Below are positions 48,165 through 58,714 of a stretch of DNA of 64,000 nt, in pieces; position 1 is the first letter of the stretch, and the number at the start of each line of letters is the position of its first letter. The DNA is taken from NCBI GenBank assembly GCA_963995525.1, contig OZ023216.1:38027526-38091525 (forward strand), in the 5' to 3' direction. This DNA comes from Escarpia spicata (Eukaryota > Annelida > Polychaeta > Sabellida > Siboglinidae). A program made the position numbers and the translations under genes. The notes under the pieces were generated by a model. The model saw nothing but the letters and a program-made list of their open reading frames with translations. It was not told the origin of the DNA and did not search any database.

Positions 48165-49237
48165 ATGGGACTGTAGATGTAGTAGGACGTGACAGAATGG
48201 ATGTCTTGTCTAGCTTTGGCGTTGACATAGGTCTCGTTTGTGTTGCTCTGGAAACTCTCAAACTTTTTTTAATTGGGATCATTTAAAAACATAAAAGTGA
48301 TCTGCAGACATAAAATCATGAACAGGGTACATATAAAAATGCATCTTGTAGGGGTATGTCGTACGGAGCCTGCCATGTCACCAACTCGAGTACGTGGTAG
48401 TGGTTAAAAATTGATAAAACGGTCAAGTAGTTATTAAGAAACACACCCACACTTAAATACACCCACACTTAAAACGTGTGCTGAGATAATATTAAAAAAT
48501 AAAAGATAAATAATTATAAAATATCTGTCCGTGTAAAAGATTTAGTGACTAGTTGTTTTTCGACAGCCTACAATCCGGATTTGTAACAGTATGATACGCA
48601 AGCTTTATGTGAAAGTATATATTTACATGTGTGTATGTTGAACCAACTCACACTGATTCATGAGTCAAACTGAAAACCCAACTAACACGACACTTCCCTG
48701 TGTGCAGTCTGACTATGGACTGGTCTATGCACTCTCTTATTGGTATACAGTTTATTGTGTTTACTGTTTATTTCACCTTGATACCTGATAGCATATAAAC
48801 AGAACTAGTAATGATAATAACATAGGTTTTACTTTTTCACTGGGAGGAAGCACCGATTTATGAGTTGATTTGGGGGTGGTTTGGATTTCGCGCGCTTTAT
48901 TCCCGTTGTTTACTAGTTCGCCATCTTGTTTTGTAGGTTTTAGGCTGGTTGTTAGGGAAGCTAATTTGTCAAAAACTTGGTTTAGGTATGTCAGATTCCA
49001 ACTACAATCGTGGGATTGTATTCCGATGTATATATATATATATATATATATTTACATATATGTCTATATATATATATATTATATATATATATAGAGGGTG
49101 TCTAATGACGTCAGCACTATGCGTGCACACAACCCCCAGCGGCCATATTGGAGTACAAGCGAACCGTTGGCAACCGCCCGCATTGTGTGTGTTCACTGAG
49201 CCGCTAAATTGTTTTCTTTGTCGTTGCACCGCGCAGT

Positions 49238-51475
49238 ATGGCTTCAAAGACAGTTAAAGTTCCATATGTTGACACCCTAGATGTGTTGACAAAGCAGAGG
49301 TATTTAGATAAGTTACGAATCGTTGATAGCATTGATCCGTATTCTTTGCCGAATTCGGCATGGTCTAAGAAGGAAGCATGCTTCCCAGCTGTATCATACC
49401 CAGACATAGTGAACTACTTGATTTTTAACAAATCTTTCTATACCATGGAAGACATGAAGGCGTGGAAGAGCCTAGAGACGTACAACCAGCTGACGTCAGG
49501 ATGGATAAGCGATGTGGCGGTTTTTGTGAAAAATGGCTACCACATTGTACGAGCGAAAGTAAGCTTTGATTTCAGTAAATTTAGACATCTAGTTTTGATA
49601 AGTAGGTAGTCCCCCTATTAATAATATTACAATAGCTTAATGAGAATGACTAATTGCAATAAAATATGTGCATGCAATTATACCTATGGCTATGCCTTTT
49701 TCCTATGGGGCTATGCCTATGGCTATTGTGTACCTATAAATAGTAGGTCCCTATATTTATAAGCATAAAAGGCTGGATATATTTTTTATTAAGTACTGTT
49801 TTTATTATTAATTGCTTTATGCATCAACTTTGTTATGCAGAAGATAAGTAGTTACAACCATGACTTAAGTCCTTACAGCTATATATTTATGTATTTTAAG
49901 GCCCTAATTTTTGCATGTATAACATTGTCAACAATTGTAAATTTAGTTTGCACCGTACTAAAATTTTACACTGTTTGACAGGTACTTCATTCGCAGAGAC
50001 TTCGCGAAAAGCCATTGCAGCCATGGATCATTGCAGATAAAGCTGGGACTGTCTGCACCGCCCATTGTGACTGCATGGCTGGGTTGGGTGAGGCCTGCAC
50101 TCACATCGCCACACTTCTCTTTGCGGTGGATACTACCGTGAAGATCCGTGACAGCAAGACTGTGACGCAAGAGCCAGCTTATTGGCTGCTGCCAGCAACT
50201 CACCGAGAGGTTCGTTACAGAGAGGTTGGTGAAATCGATTTCACGTCAGCCTTGACCAAAAAAAAGCAACTGGACGAAGCCATTGCCAGTGGGTCGCCAG
50301 TCTCGTCTCGGGTTCGTCAACCAAAGAACATCGCCGCACCAAGTCATGCTGAGCTTGACAGCTTTTTCCGTGGACTTAGCCTGGGTGACACAAAGCCTGT
50401 TGTGTTGTCCCTTCTGCCTCCGTACAGTGATGGGTTTGTTCCCAAACAGGCCCAGGTAAATTTTCCAGCAGTGCTTTCAGACATGTTCCAGGATGAGCTG
50501 TACAAACAGCCGTTCCATGTCATCCTGGAGAAGTGTTCGTCTGTCACGTTGGCTGTCACACTTCAACAGGCGGAGGCAGTGGAGATGGCGACAAGGGCTC
50601 AGGCCAACTCACGACTGTGGCCAAAGTTCAGGACTGGCAGGGTGACTGCATCAAGGTTTCACAAAGTGTGCCACACCGACCCCTCTCAACCAGCACCACG
50701 TACGATCAAGGACATCTGCTACCCGGATCGACACCTGACCACACCAGCCATACGATGGGGCATCAAGCATGAGGACGTTGCGAAGGCTGCTTATCGCAAG
50801 ACGATGACCGAGCATGCCAACTTCTCCATGCGGGACTCTGGATTAGTCATCCACAACCGATATCCAGAGATTGGGGCTTCTCCCGATGGAGTCGTCCGAT
50901 GTGACTGCTGTGGGGTAGGCAGTCTCGAGGTGAAGTGCCCCTACCTCGTGCGTGACGAGGTCCTGAGTGAGGTAAAGGAAGGCGCCACATGTTTGGCAAA
51001 GAGTGCAGATGGCACCCTACACTTACAAAAAGGACATGCCTACTACTACCAGGTACAGTGTCAGCTGTTTGTGTGTAGGCACAGCTATGGAGACTTTGTT
51101 GTGTGGACACAGAGGTCCTATCACTGCGAGCGTATCTACAAGGATAACATTCTCTGGGAAGAGATGGTACCAAAAGCCCGACACTTCTTCCGAGTAGGTG
51201 TGCTACCTGAACTGCTGGGAAAATGCCACACACGTCCACCCCTGGTTGGCTGTGCTGTGAACTCGGACACTGTGAACACTGGTGAGGCTGTACAAGCAGT
51301 GTGGTGTTACTGCCGAAAGGAGGAGTGTGGCGAGATGGTGGCCTGTGACAGTGACAGCTGTCAGTATGAATGGTTTCACTACATGTGTGTGGGTGTGCTG
51401 TCGGAACCAAAGGGAAAGTGGTTTTGCCCTGAATGCCGAAAGAACAAACGCAAACAGAGAATGGAGAAACGCTGA
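49238..51475 (+). CDS. SWIM + YqaJ-type exonuclease + PHD protein (transposon gene)
   Basis: Two exons, 49238-49558 and 49982-51475, are joined by an intron with GTAAGC and TTTGACAG ends in phase 0, giving 604 residues. Residues 1-135 (MASKTVKVPYVDTLDVLTKQ) precede a SWIM zinc motif at 136-148 (CDCMAGLGEACTH). A lambda-exonuclease/YqaJ fold spans about 310-520: RTGRVTASRFHKVC, IRWGIKHEDVAKAAY, then GASPDG and SLEVKCP, which supply the catalytic Asp and Glu-x-Lys. Residues 548-595 form a PHD finger (CYCRKEECGEMVACDSDSCQ, then CPEC). The final residues are basic. It probably processes DNA ends with the transposase encoded on the opposite strand. All catalytic residues are present. A hammerhead-type sequence begins 50 bases after the stop. 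Confidence 0.9.
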
Positions 51476-51524
51476 ATCATGAATGCCCAAGAAAAAAGGA
51501 AAAAACAAAAAAAATAGCATGTCT

Positions 51525-51598
51525 GACATGTCTGCAGTTTTTCATTTCACATGAAAATCCTAGCTGCACTGATGAGTCCTGGGGGGACAAAACATGTT
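51525..51598 (+). ncRNA. Type III hammerhead ribozyme, core-mutated copy (3' UTR)
   Basis: Stem III 5' strand GACATGTC (51525-51532) ends in the GUC cleavage triplet. Stem I TGCAG (51533-51537) pairs with CTGCA (51564-51568). The core CTGATGA is at 51569-51575. Stem II GTCC (51576-51579) pairs with GGAC (51585-51588) around a TGGGG loop. AAAA at 51589-51592 stands where GAAA is required, then CATGTT closes stem III. The G-to-A change hits the conserved core guanine (G12), so cleavage should be much weakened. It lies between the YqaJ stop (51475) and an AATAAA at 51850. Confidence 0.75.
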
Positions 51599-51776
51599 AC
51601 TAACAGACAGGTGCAATTACAATATATATATTCATATCAATCACAGTGACACCAATTACAGCATACCACTTTCATCACAAAAATAATTATTCCTTTTGGT
51701 GTCTATATTGATACAATCAGGTTCAACCTAAAATCCAGATATATAAAATATCAACAAAAAATAATGTAAATGTGTA

Positions 51777-51855
51777 TTTATTTTTAGAGCATGTTTATTT
51801 ACACATGTAATTTCAAACATTTATTGTTTTCCATTCAAAAGTTAATTATAATAAA
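51777..51855. terminator. Convergent poly(A) signals of the two transposon genes
   Basis: AATAAA on plus at 51850-51855, and TTTATT (AATAAA on minus) at 51777-51782 and 51794-51799. The predicted mRNAs overlap tail to tail here. Each would include one hammerhead sequence upstream of its own signal. Confidence 0.5.
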
Positions 51856-51941
51856 ATTTGTAAATGTTATTCTTACCAGAAGCTTTAGTCTTTACACAAA
51901 ATTATAGCTACCTGGTGCTATACAGCAACTAATATTAAACA

Positions 51942-52015
51942 GACATGTTTCGTCCCCCCAGGACTCATCAGTGCAGCTAGGGTTTTCACGTGAAATGAAA
52001 AACCGCAGACATGTC
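51942..52015 (-). ncRNA. Type III hammerhead ribozyme with complete core (3' UTR of transposase)
   Basis: Read on minus: GACATGTC (52015-52008) ends in GUC, the cleavage triplet. Stem I TGCGG (52007-52003) pairs with CTGCA (51976-51972), including one G-U pair. CTGATGA is at 51971-51965. Stem II GTCC (51964-51961) pairs with GGAC (51955-51952) around TGGGG. GAAA is at 51951-51948. ACATGTC (51948-51942) closes a 7-bp stem III, in which the A of GAAA pairs with the U of GUC as the fold requires. Cleavage is predicted between 52008 and 52007, 88 bases after the transposase stop. Every invariant core position is present. Confidence 0.88.
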
Positions 52016-52095
52016 AGACATGCTATTTTTTTGTATTTTTCTTTTTTCTTGGATATCATTCCACACATGCCATCTCCTACCATTGTGCAATCTCA

Positions 52096-54108
52096 CTAGT
52101 CAAATGGAACGATGGGCCCATTCAAGTTTGTAAGTGCACAGCAGACAGTGGCTATTTTGTCAATCGTGGTGATTCCTTTTCCATCATTGACGAAGAGAAA
52201 GTCAATTGGCACTGTTTCTCCCAGAAAGGTGTACTTCTGACGAAGCAGGCCAATAACACGCTCAACATGGATTTGCAGATGAGCGAGTTTTCGTGATCGT
52301 TCAAGCTCGACTGCTGGCATCTGGCTCTTCCCCTTTTTGAAGGCAGGCATTTTGATGGTTGCCATCATCAGTCCCACACTGTCATTCACATCAAACCCTC
52401 TGTCGGCCATCACAACGTCACCTGGGAGGAGGTGGTCGAGGAAACCACAGTGTTCGGTGAGGTACTTGTCACTGACTCGGCCAGCCCAAGCTCTCGACAA
52501 GAAGGAAATGGTCCCTTGTGGCGTAATTCCTATAAGGAACTTCACCGTATTGTGATGCTTGTAGGAAGACCAAGTCAGTGACCTTGCTTCCAAGTTTGAT
52601 GGTGTTTCGATATACACCTCGAAACAGTCAATGATTACCACAACTTTTGACTCGAGATAACGCCGGAACTCCATCGGCATCGTCTTCCTCAACTCATCTC
52701 GTCCTGGCCATATAATTAGTGGCTGCATCATGACGTACAGAACATCAAGTGTGTTCAAGAAAATTCTTGAGACGGTCGACTGTCTGACGTTGAACAGAAA
52801 ACCCAACAGTTCATTCGACACATTCAGGCGGAGCTTCATCAATGTCATCAATAACTGCTGAAACTTGGTCAGGGATGATCTGTGTGTTTCGTGTAGACGC
52901 GGTGACACAAAGTTGTACAGCTGCATGAGGATGTAGTGAGTTGGAAGGCCGGAAAGAAAATTCACTTTGTTGTCATTGCCGGCTAAGCTGCACTCAGTCA
53001 ACTTTGCAGATGCCAACTCCAGCTTTAAGCTGCTGTTCTCTAGCGTCAGCCTCCTCATCTCTTCCTCCATTCCACGCACCACATCCCCACTCATATCAGT
53101 CTGACACTCTTTTGTATCATCGTCCGCTGCTGGTGGTACTACATCATGTGCCCGGTCTTCCACTAAGGAGGTCTGCATGGACAGTAGTGTGTTGGCCATG
53201 TCTAGGCGAGCTCTGTTAGCAGCACGATCAACTTTGCGCTCATATCGTGACAAACTGGTTGCTCCATCTGACGGCTTGAGCTTGTCGTGGCCAAGGTTTA
53301 TGGTGGGTGCCCAGTCACAGTTTGTTTTGTCATACAAACTGGCAGGCTTGCCTACAAAACAATATATAAAACACATTAAAACATGCACTGAGAATATTTA
53401 ATAAATATGTAATGTGTATTGAAATTGTCTTATGGCTTAAAACCCACTGTAGCATTGATACACAATACAAATTGTGACTAATACATCCATAACACTGTCA
53501 GCAGGTATTTTACTGTATAAAATGTTAGTGTTACTCAGTCAATGTTATATTTTTATTATATTGTATTAATAAAGAAGTGTATAATTCTATGTTTATAAAT
53601 TTGCTAGTCAATCAATTACATAGGCTATGGTTGCTATGGAATTTATGGCAAAACACAGCCAATAGCATAGCCATAGGTGATAGGCAAAGAAAAGGCAAAG
53701 CCATGGGCATGGCCGACACAGACACAGGCTGTTATTGTTAGATAGACAGGCTGTTAGTTACATAAACCTGACTTAATTTTATGTATGTAATATTTAATAA
53801 TTTACACGGCCTTAACATTAATCTTACTTACCAGTCACAAAGTGCAACGAGCATACACGAGTGTATGGGTAGTTGGACGGCTTAATGTCTGACCGGCCTA
53901 TGTTGGAAAGCCAGACACGCTGTCGTTCCTCCGAAAGTTGTCGAGTTTGTTCCCCCTGCGTATGGCGAATTGTGGGCAGTCTGAAGTACGACAAATGACT
54001 GTCTCTGTCAGCTCGTTTGCCGCAAGCAAATACTCCACAAAAGTTTACCATCCTTCGCGAATAACGGTGTAACGATGAAAAGAAAAGATTTACTGCATCA
54101 GTAAACAT
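52096..54108 (-). CDS. THAP-DDE transposase of the ISL2EU-type element
   Basis: Two exons on minus, 54108-53832 and 53351-52096, have a GTAAGT donor and a TTTTGTAG acceptor (phase 1), giving about 510 residues. The THAP zinc finger begins at the internal Met at 54051 (MVNFCGVFACGKRAD, later VCSLHF), a C2CH DNA-binding module that reads the transposon ends. A coiled-coil-like stretch follows (MEEEMRRLTLENSSLKLELA). The DDE_Tnp_4-type core has Asp in VVVIIDCFE (near 52630), Asp in VVMADRGF (near 52400) and Glu in HVERVIGLLRQKY (near 52260). All three catalytic residues are present and there are no stops, so it may be active. Translation could start at 54108 or 54051. Confidence 0.9.
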
Positions 54109-54408
54109 TCACAATGCGGGTGCGCGCGGGGCGGTCTGTACTCCAGCGCTTGTACTCCAAGATGGCAGACCGCAAAAATGGTGACGTCACACGCACAGCC
54201 TCCATAGACATATATGTAAATATATATACATATAAACATACATAACGTCCGGGTAAATGAAAACACGACAGTTGTAGCTGTTGCTAAATACATTCCACTA
54301 GATACGCGCACGCGCAGAAACGTCACCCGGATATTATTTAACGCCCGGATAAATGTAAGCGCGACAACGGACTGCGGCCTCTTATTGTTTTACACTCTTT
54401 GCTGTAAC

Positions 54409-55180
54409 TACGGTTAAAGTAGTTTCATATTGTCTGCTAGGTGGAGCTGTCACATATGATTAGCAATAGCACGCAAGGTGACACCACTACAGCTATAATG
54501 TGTTTACTTCCTTGTTGGTTATAAATAATGTACATGTACAGATTTCGTAACACAGTTTCATCGTACACATGATATATCGACGAGTTCATGAATACGGATG
54601 AGAGTCAGTTAAGATAGAGTAAGTTTCGGGCAATGAGTGACTTTCACTAATAACGTAATTAGACAGAAATAATCGAATTACCCGGTAAGGACCTAACCAC
54701 TTAAACCAGGCTAAGTAATGGCTAATCATGCTAGTATTGGTGCGCTTCGTGCATACCGTGAATACGACTTCGTAACCCTTACTTGACCCAGTTGCACAAA
54801 TGGTAAACTGGAGGAGCTCGTGAACTTTCCAGTTCGCCAAGTCGTGTTTACGATATAAACGAGCCCGTTGGAACGCAGCATTAGGCTTAGCCTGATTAGG
54901 GCTCTACAACTATAAGTACTAGTCTAGCTGCTGTGATTTGAGCTTGTGGTTGTGGTGAGGCCTGTGGGTTCTGGTGTTTTTGACGTAAAGTTCCATCCGG
55001 TAATCTTGATCCAGTGTGTAGCAACGTAAATAATAACAGTAATTGGCCTACTCTTTATTTTATTGCAAAGATTCAAGAAAATGTCATGTCCACACAATTC
55101 GGTAATATCTTGCAAGCTTATCGAAGCAGTTATATAATAATAATAACAATAAAAATAGTATATTAAGTGGCCTTAATTAG
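54409..55180. other. Non-coding, nothing recognised
   Basis: Sequence between the nested hAT-like element and the next LINE. No supported feature. Confidence 0.4.
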
Positions 55181-56505
55181 ATGTTCGAGCACTATCTGAT
55201 CCTTAAGTTGATCTCGCAGTTAGTAATTAATCTAGCTGCGTTAAGTCAAAGCTCACCATATCTTATGTTATGTTTTTTGGAAGACATCACTAACTGGGTA
55301 GATGAGGGATCACCAGTAGATATCGTCTACTTAGATTTTCAAAAAGCTTTCGATAAGATACCACATCAAAGATTACTGCTTAAACTAAAGGCCCATGGCA
55401 TAGGAAATGGTATAATAAACTGGATAGAAAAATGGCTGATTGACAGAAGACAACGTGTAGTAGTTGATGGGGAGTCTTCAAACTGGAAATCGGTATTGAG
55501 TGGGGTACCACAGGGATCAGTACTAGGACCTATATTATTCTTAATATATATCAACGATTTGGATGATGAAATAATAAGCAAGGTGTTGAAATTTGCGGAT
55601 GATACAAAAGTGTTTAGAAGGATTAAAAGTGATGGAGATAGACAACATTTACTAGATGATCTTGACAAGTTGATCAAATGGTCTGAAAAGTGGCAAATGC
55701 TGTTCAATTTTGGGAAATGTAAATGCCTCCACACAGGACATGGGAACGAAGAGGTAGAATATACAATGGGGGGTACTGTACTAAGTACTATTGTAAAAGA
55801 AAAGGACTTAGGGTTAACCATTAGTGCTGATATGAAGGTTTCAGAGCAGTGCGGAATTGCAGCTTCAAAGGGAAATCAAATCCTTGGAGTAATTAGGCGA
55901 AATATATCGTAAAAGGAAATATAACTAATAATACCGCTGTATAAAGCAATAGTGGGGCCTCATTTAGAATATTGTATACAAGCGTGGAGGCCATATCGCA
56001 GAAAGGACATAGATATGTTAGAAAGAGTACAGAGGAGAGCAACTAAAATGATACAAAAACTGAGGGATCTTAGTTATGAAATTTGCCTAAAAGAATGTGG
56101 TTTAACAACACTAGAGACCAGGAGATTGAGAGGAGATCAGATAGAAGTGTCTAAAATAATGAATGGTTATGAAAATATTGATAGAAATATTTTTTTCTCA
56201 GTTAAGAAAGATAGAAGGACTAGAGGACATGAAGTTACATTAGCAAAGGAGCAGTGTAGATTAGATATAAGAAAGTTCTCATTTTCACAAAGGCCTGTAA
56301 ATGAATGGAACAGATTATCTGCTGATTGTGTTGGTGCTAGTAGCGTGAATATGTTTATAAATAAAATCGACACATACCTCAGACGGGCGGGATACACATA
56401 GATACAAGGGTCGGACTCTCGATAAGCCAAAGGACTTCCTTGTCCACCTGCCACCTAGAGTTAATTCTCTGGGTGGCAATCTTGTTAAATCTTATACTAT
56501 GAAGC
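55181..56505 (+). pseudogene. 5'-truncated L2/CR1-type LINE, reverse transcriptase
   Basis: Homology begins near 55245. The frame carries VDIVYLDFQKAFDKIPHQRL, VLSGVPQGSVLGPILFLIYI and the catalytic VLKFADDTKVF, up to a stop at 55910. After a short disrupted segment the frame at 55952 continues with VGPHLEYCIQAWRPYRRKDI, LERVQRRATKMI and FSFSQRPVNEWNRLSADCV, ending RRAGYT. The last ~100 bp are a 3' UTR (GGTGGCAATCTTGTTAAATC). The endonuclease is absent. Confidence 0.9.
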
Positions 56506-57369
56506 AAATATGGTAGTGCAACTCCTTGATATATATGACAATATAATTGGTTGTGTCACATGCTTATGGGACATACTAATGAAGCTGGTTGACATAACTC
56601 ACTGTCTCAAGAATGATGCTCGCCTTTCTCTGCGAGTGAATGAAAGGGTTGGATTTTGTGCTGCCGCTCCACATATGAACGCGTGTAGAAACCTGATGTA
56701 AATCTTGTTATAAGTACATTCTATAAGTGTAGCATGTAGCTCCCTCCTTGATTAAAGTGAGTGAAAGATGGAAAGCCACCCAGAGCACTCTTTTGGAAAG
56801 GTATCCGGAATGTTATTACAATGCAAATTTAAGCAAATGCAATATGATCATGACATTTAATGTCATGTCAGTGATAATTCTTAAATGTATATTTATCAGT
56901 AAAGACAATACCCATGCATGCATGTACAGTTTAAATCATAATTATTATGAACTGTAGATATTGTGTGTGTGTGAACAGAATATGTCATATAGTATTATTT
57001 ACCGATGAACCTTCATCTATCATGTAAGGTAAGTCATTTAATTGAACATAATTTATTTATTTAATTGGATACCTTTCAAGTGTGTTGTATGAAGAAGATC
57101 ATTGTCTAGATTATTGCAAGATCTTAAAGGAGATATTTGTACACACAATATACAATAGGAACACGTCGATCTGCTTTGTGTCATTTATAACATACAAGTA
57201 TTACTATCTAAGGTGATTATTTTTGTAAAATAATTAAAATAATTTATATGTATTGCTCATCAGTCAAAGGTACACACAGGTCTAATATTTAGTTTTCAGA
57301 AATAAAAATTATCAATAAAGTTAAACTTGTATGTGCATGTTTAACTGTTGCTATGTTTGTGTGTTTCAG
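56506..57369. other. Upstream flank or intron of the JAK gene
   Basis: AT-rich. It ends in the acceptor TTTGTGTGTTTCAG just before the first JAK exon, so at least its right part is intron behind an unseen 5' UTR exon. Confidence 0.45.
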
Positions 57370-58193
57370 CTTTCTGACATTCACTCAACAAGACCATGAA
57401 GCTATCACCCTTCATACAAAACTCTTCGAAGCAATTGCCAGAAATGGGAATAACCATTCACTACTATCGAAATTGTGGATTACCAGGTGAACTTGATAAG
57501 CGTAATTTTTCTGGCACATTCACAGCTGAACAGTTGACTGTAGACATTGCCCAGTCTCTGAAGATCTCTCCGCGTTGTTTCCATCTGTTTTCTCTTTGCA
57601 CAGTGGATCTGTCAGTCTGGCTGGCCCCCACTACACTGATTGAATGCACTGGTGGCGTAGAATATGTCTTTCGGATGCGCATACGCCCAGCAAAAATTGA
57701 ACATCTCGCACAAGACCAAGCAGCTTTTGCATATTTCTTCCTCCAGTGTCAAAACGACTTTGTCAATCAGTGTACTGCATATGATGAAACAGTCACACGC
57801 AATGAATATCACAAACAAATGCTCCTGCTTGGCCAAAGTGTCACTGGAGCATTATGCTATGTACGTGAGTTGAACATTAATCTTGATAAACTGGCCACGT
57901 TGAAGCTGAAGTTGTTCACTCCATCAGACATAAAGAATAAGTTCCAGAAGTTTGTGAAGAAGAAGCAGCTGTGCAACAACATGAAAAGGTATCTTAGGGA
58001 AGAACATGGGAAGAGCCAGACGGAATCTCTCAGTGATATCAAACTGCGTTATATTAATGGATTCTTGAATATCACTGACCAGTATATGGTGGAGGGATTT
58101 CTAGTCTCGTTGGATGGTGACGTCACCCGCACAATCCTTGTTGACATCTACCGCGAGAAGCAGCAAGGACTGTACTTTGTCCACGGTGCTGAG
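57370..58193 (+). CDS. JAK: Janus kinase (JAK), first coding exon: FERM region
   Basis: The exon starts after a TTTCAG acceptor, has an in-frame TGA at 57375, and then the ATG at 57396 that I take as the start. It encodes 266 residues up to a GAG|GTATGT donor in phase 0. The text fits the FERM domain of JAK tyrosine kinases: an F1 part (GITIHYYRNCGLPGELDKRN, then RCFHLFSLCTVDLSVWLAP), a strand with VEYVFRMRIRPAKI, and an F2 part (QAAFAYFFLQCQNDFVN, SDIKLRYINGFLNITDQYMV). In JAKs the FERM domain binds the box 1 motif of cytokine receptors under the plasma membrane. Together with the later exons (CHGPV and the SH2-like domain) the identification is good. The kinase domains lie beyond the window. 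Confidence 0.8.
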
Positions 58194-58394
58194 GTATGTG
58201 AATTATTTACATCTACAGGAACAGATGAAATGTAGTTACATCTAAGACAAAGTTAATTGAAAGCTAATTGCATTTTTTTGTTAAATTAACCTCTTCCAGA
58301 AAAGGTATTAAATTGAATTAATTTGTGTGTTTAATACGTTATTTGAGTTAATTAAATTAACACATCAAATAATGAAATGATACGATCCGTGCCC

Positions 58395-58680
58395 CATCCT
58401 GAGGTATGGTCACCCTTATAACACCCTCCTGAGTGAACTGCACGGACACCCTTCTGAATGAACTGCACGGACACCCTTCTGAGTGAACTGTGTACACGCT
58501 CCTGAGTGAACTGTGGACAACCATCTAATTATGATGTGGACATCCTACTGACTGAATTGTGGACACCCTCCTGAGTGAACTGTGGACACCCTCCTGACTG
58601 AACTGTGGACACCCTCCTGAGTGAACTGTGGACACCCTAATTAATAAATTGTGCAACCCTCCTGACTGAACTGGCACGGA
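58395..58680. repeat. Minisatellite in JAK intron 1, ~23-bp units
   Basis: About eleven copies of a unit containing CCTGAGTGAACTGTGGACACC, with drift at both ends. Confidence 0.92.
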
Positions 58681-58714
58681 CACTTACATTTTGCAGATAC
58701 CCTGTTAATAGTTA

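Larger units (their letters stand above)
44725..49025 (-). mobile_element. Near full-length CR1-type LINE, 4.3 kb
   Basis: On minus it runs from a 5' UTR (about 49025-48290) through a zinc-finger ORF, AP endonuclease and RT to a 3' end made of ACAGAT repeats, a hallmark of CR1-type LINEs. A 6-bp duplication ATGTAT flanks it (44719-44724 and 49026-49031). Frameshifts near 48080, 47430, 45985 and 45300 disable it. Confidence 0.88.
49093..54203. mobile_element. ISL2EU-type DNA transposon, 5.1 kb, two-gene
   Basis: Left tip AGAGGGTGTC and right tip (reverse complement) GGAGGCTGTG are followed on both sides by GACGTCA, CATMTTGGAGTACAAGCG and CCCGCATTGTG, giving imperfect TIRs of roughly 130 bp. 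AT flanks both ends (49091-49092 and 54204-54205), though the surroundings are TA-rich. The element carries a YqaJ-exonuclease gene and a THAP-DDE transposase gene in convergent orientation, the pairing known for ISL2EU (IS4EU-related) transposons. Neither gene has a premature stop, so this may be an autonomous or recently active copy. Confidence 0.9.
44422..54369. mobile_element. MITE copy 2, split into three pieces
   Basis: 44422-44718 matches the left ~300 bp of MITE copy 1 (GTGTCGCGCTTACATTTATA, then TTTGGCACCAGTAGATCACG). 49026-49092 and 54204-54369 match its AT-rich centre and right end (ATAACGTCCGGGTAAATGAA, then GCGCGCACGCGCAG-like text, then GGATAAATGTAAGCGCGACA). The gaps between the pieces are exactly the LINE (44725-49025) and the ISL2EU-type element (49093-54203). 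Confidence 0.85.
42728..54401. mobile_element. hAT-like element, outermost layer of a nested insertion
   Basis: A perfect 29-bp inverted repeat starts CAAAGAGTGTAAAAC at 42728 and ends in its complement at 54401. The flanks carry an exact 7-bp duplication CTGTAAC (42721-42727 and 54402-54408). The tip CAAAG and the 7-8-bp duplication fit hAT. Subtracting the inner insertions leaves about 1.7 kb. A third copy of the TIR in right-end orientation (28/29 identical) lies inside at 44135-44163, so the left 1.4 kb could itself be a shorter copy. No hAT transposase is visible. Confidence 0.7.
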
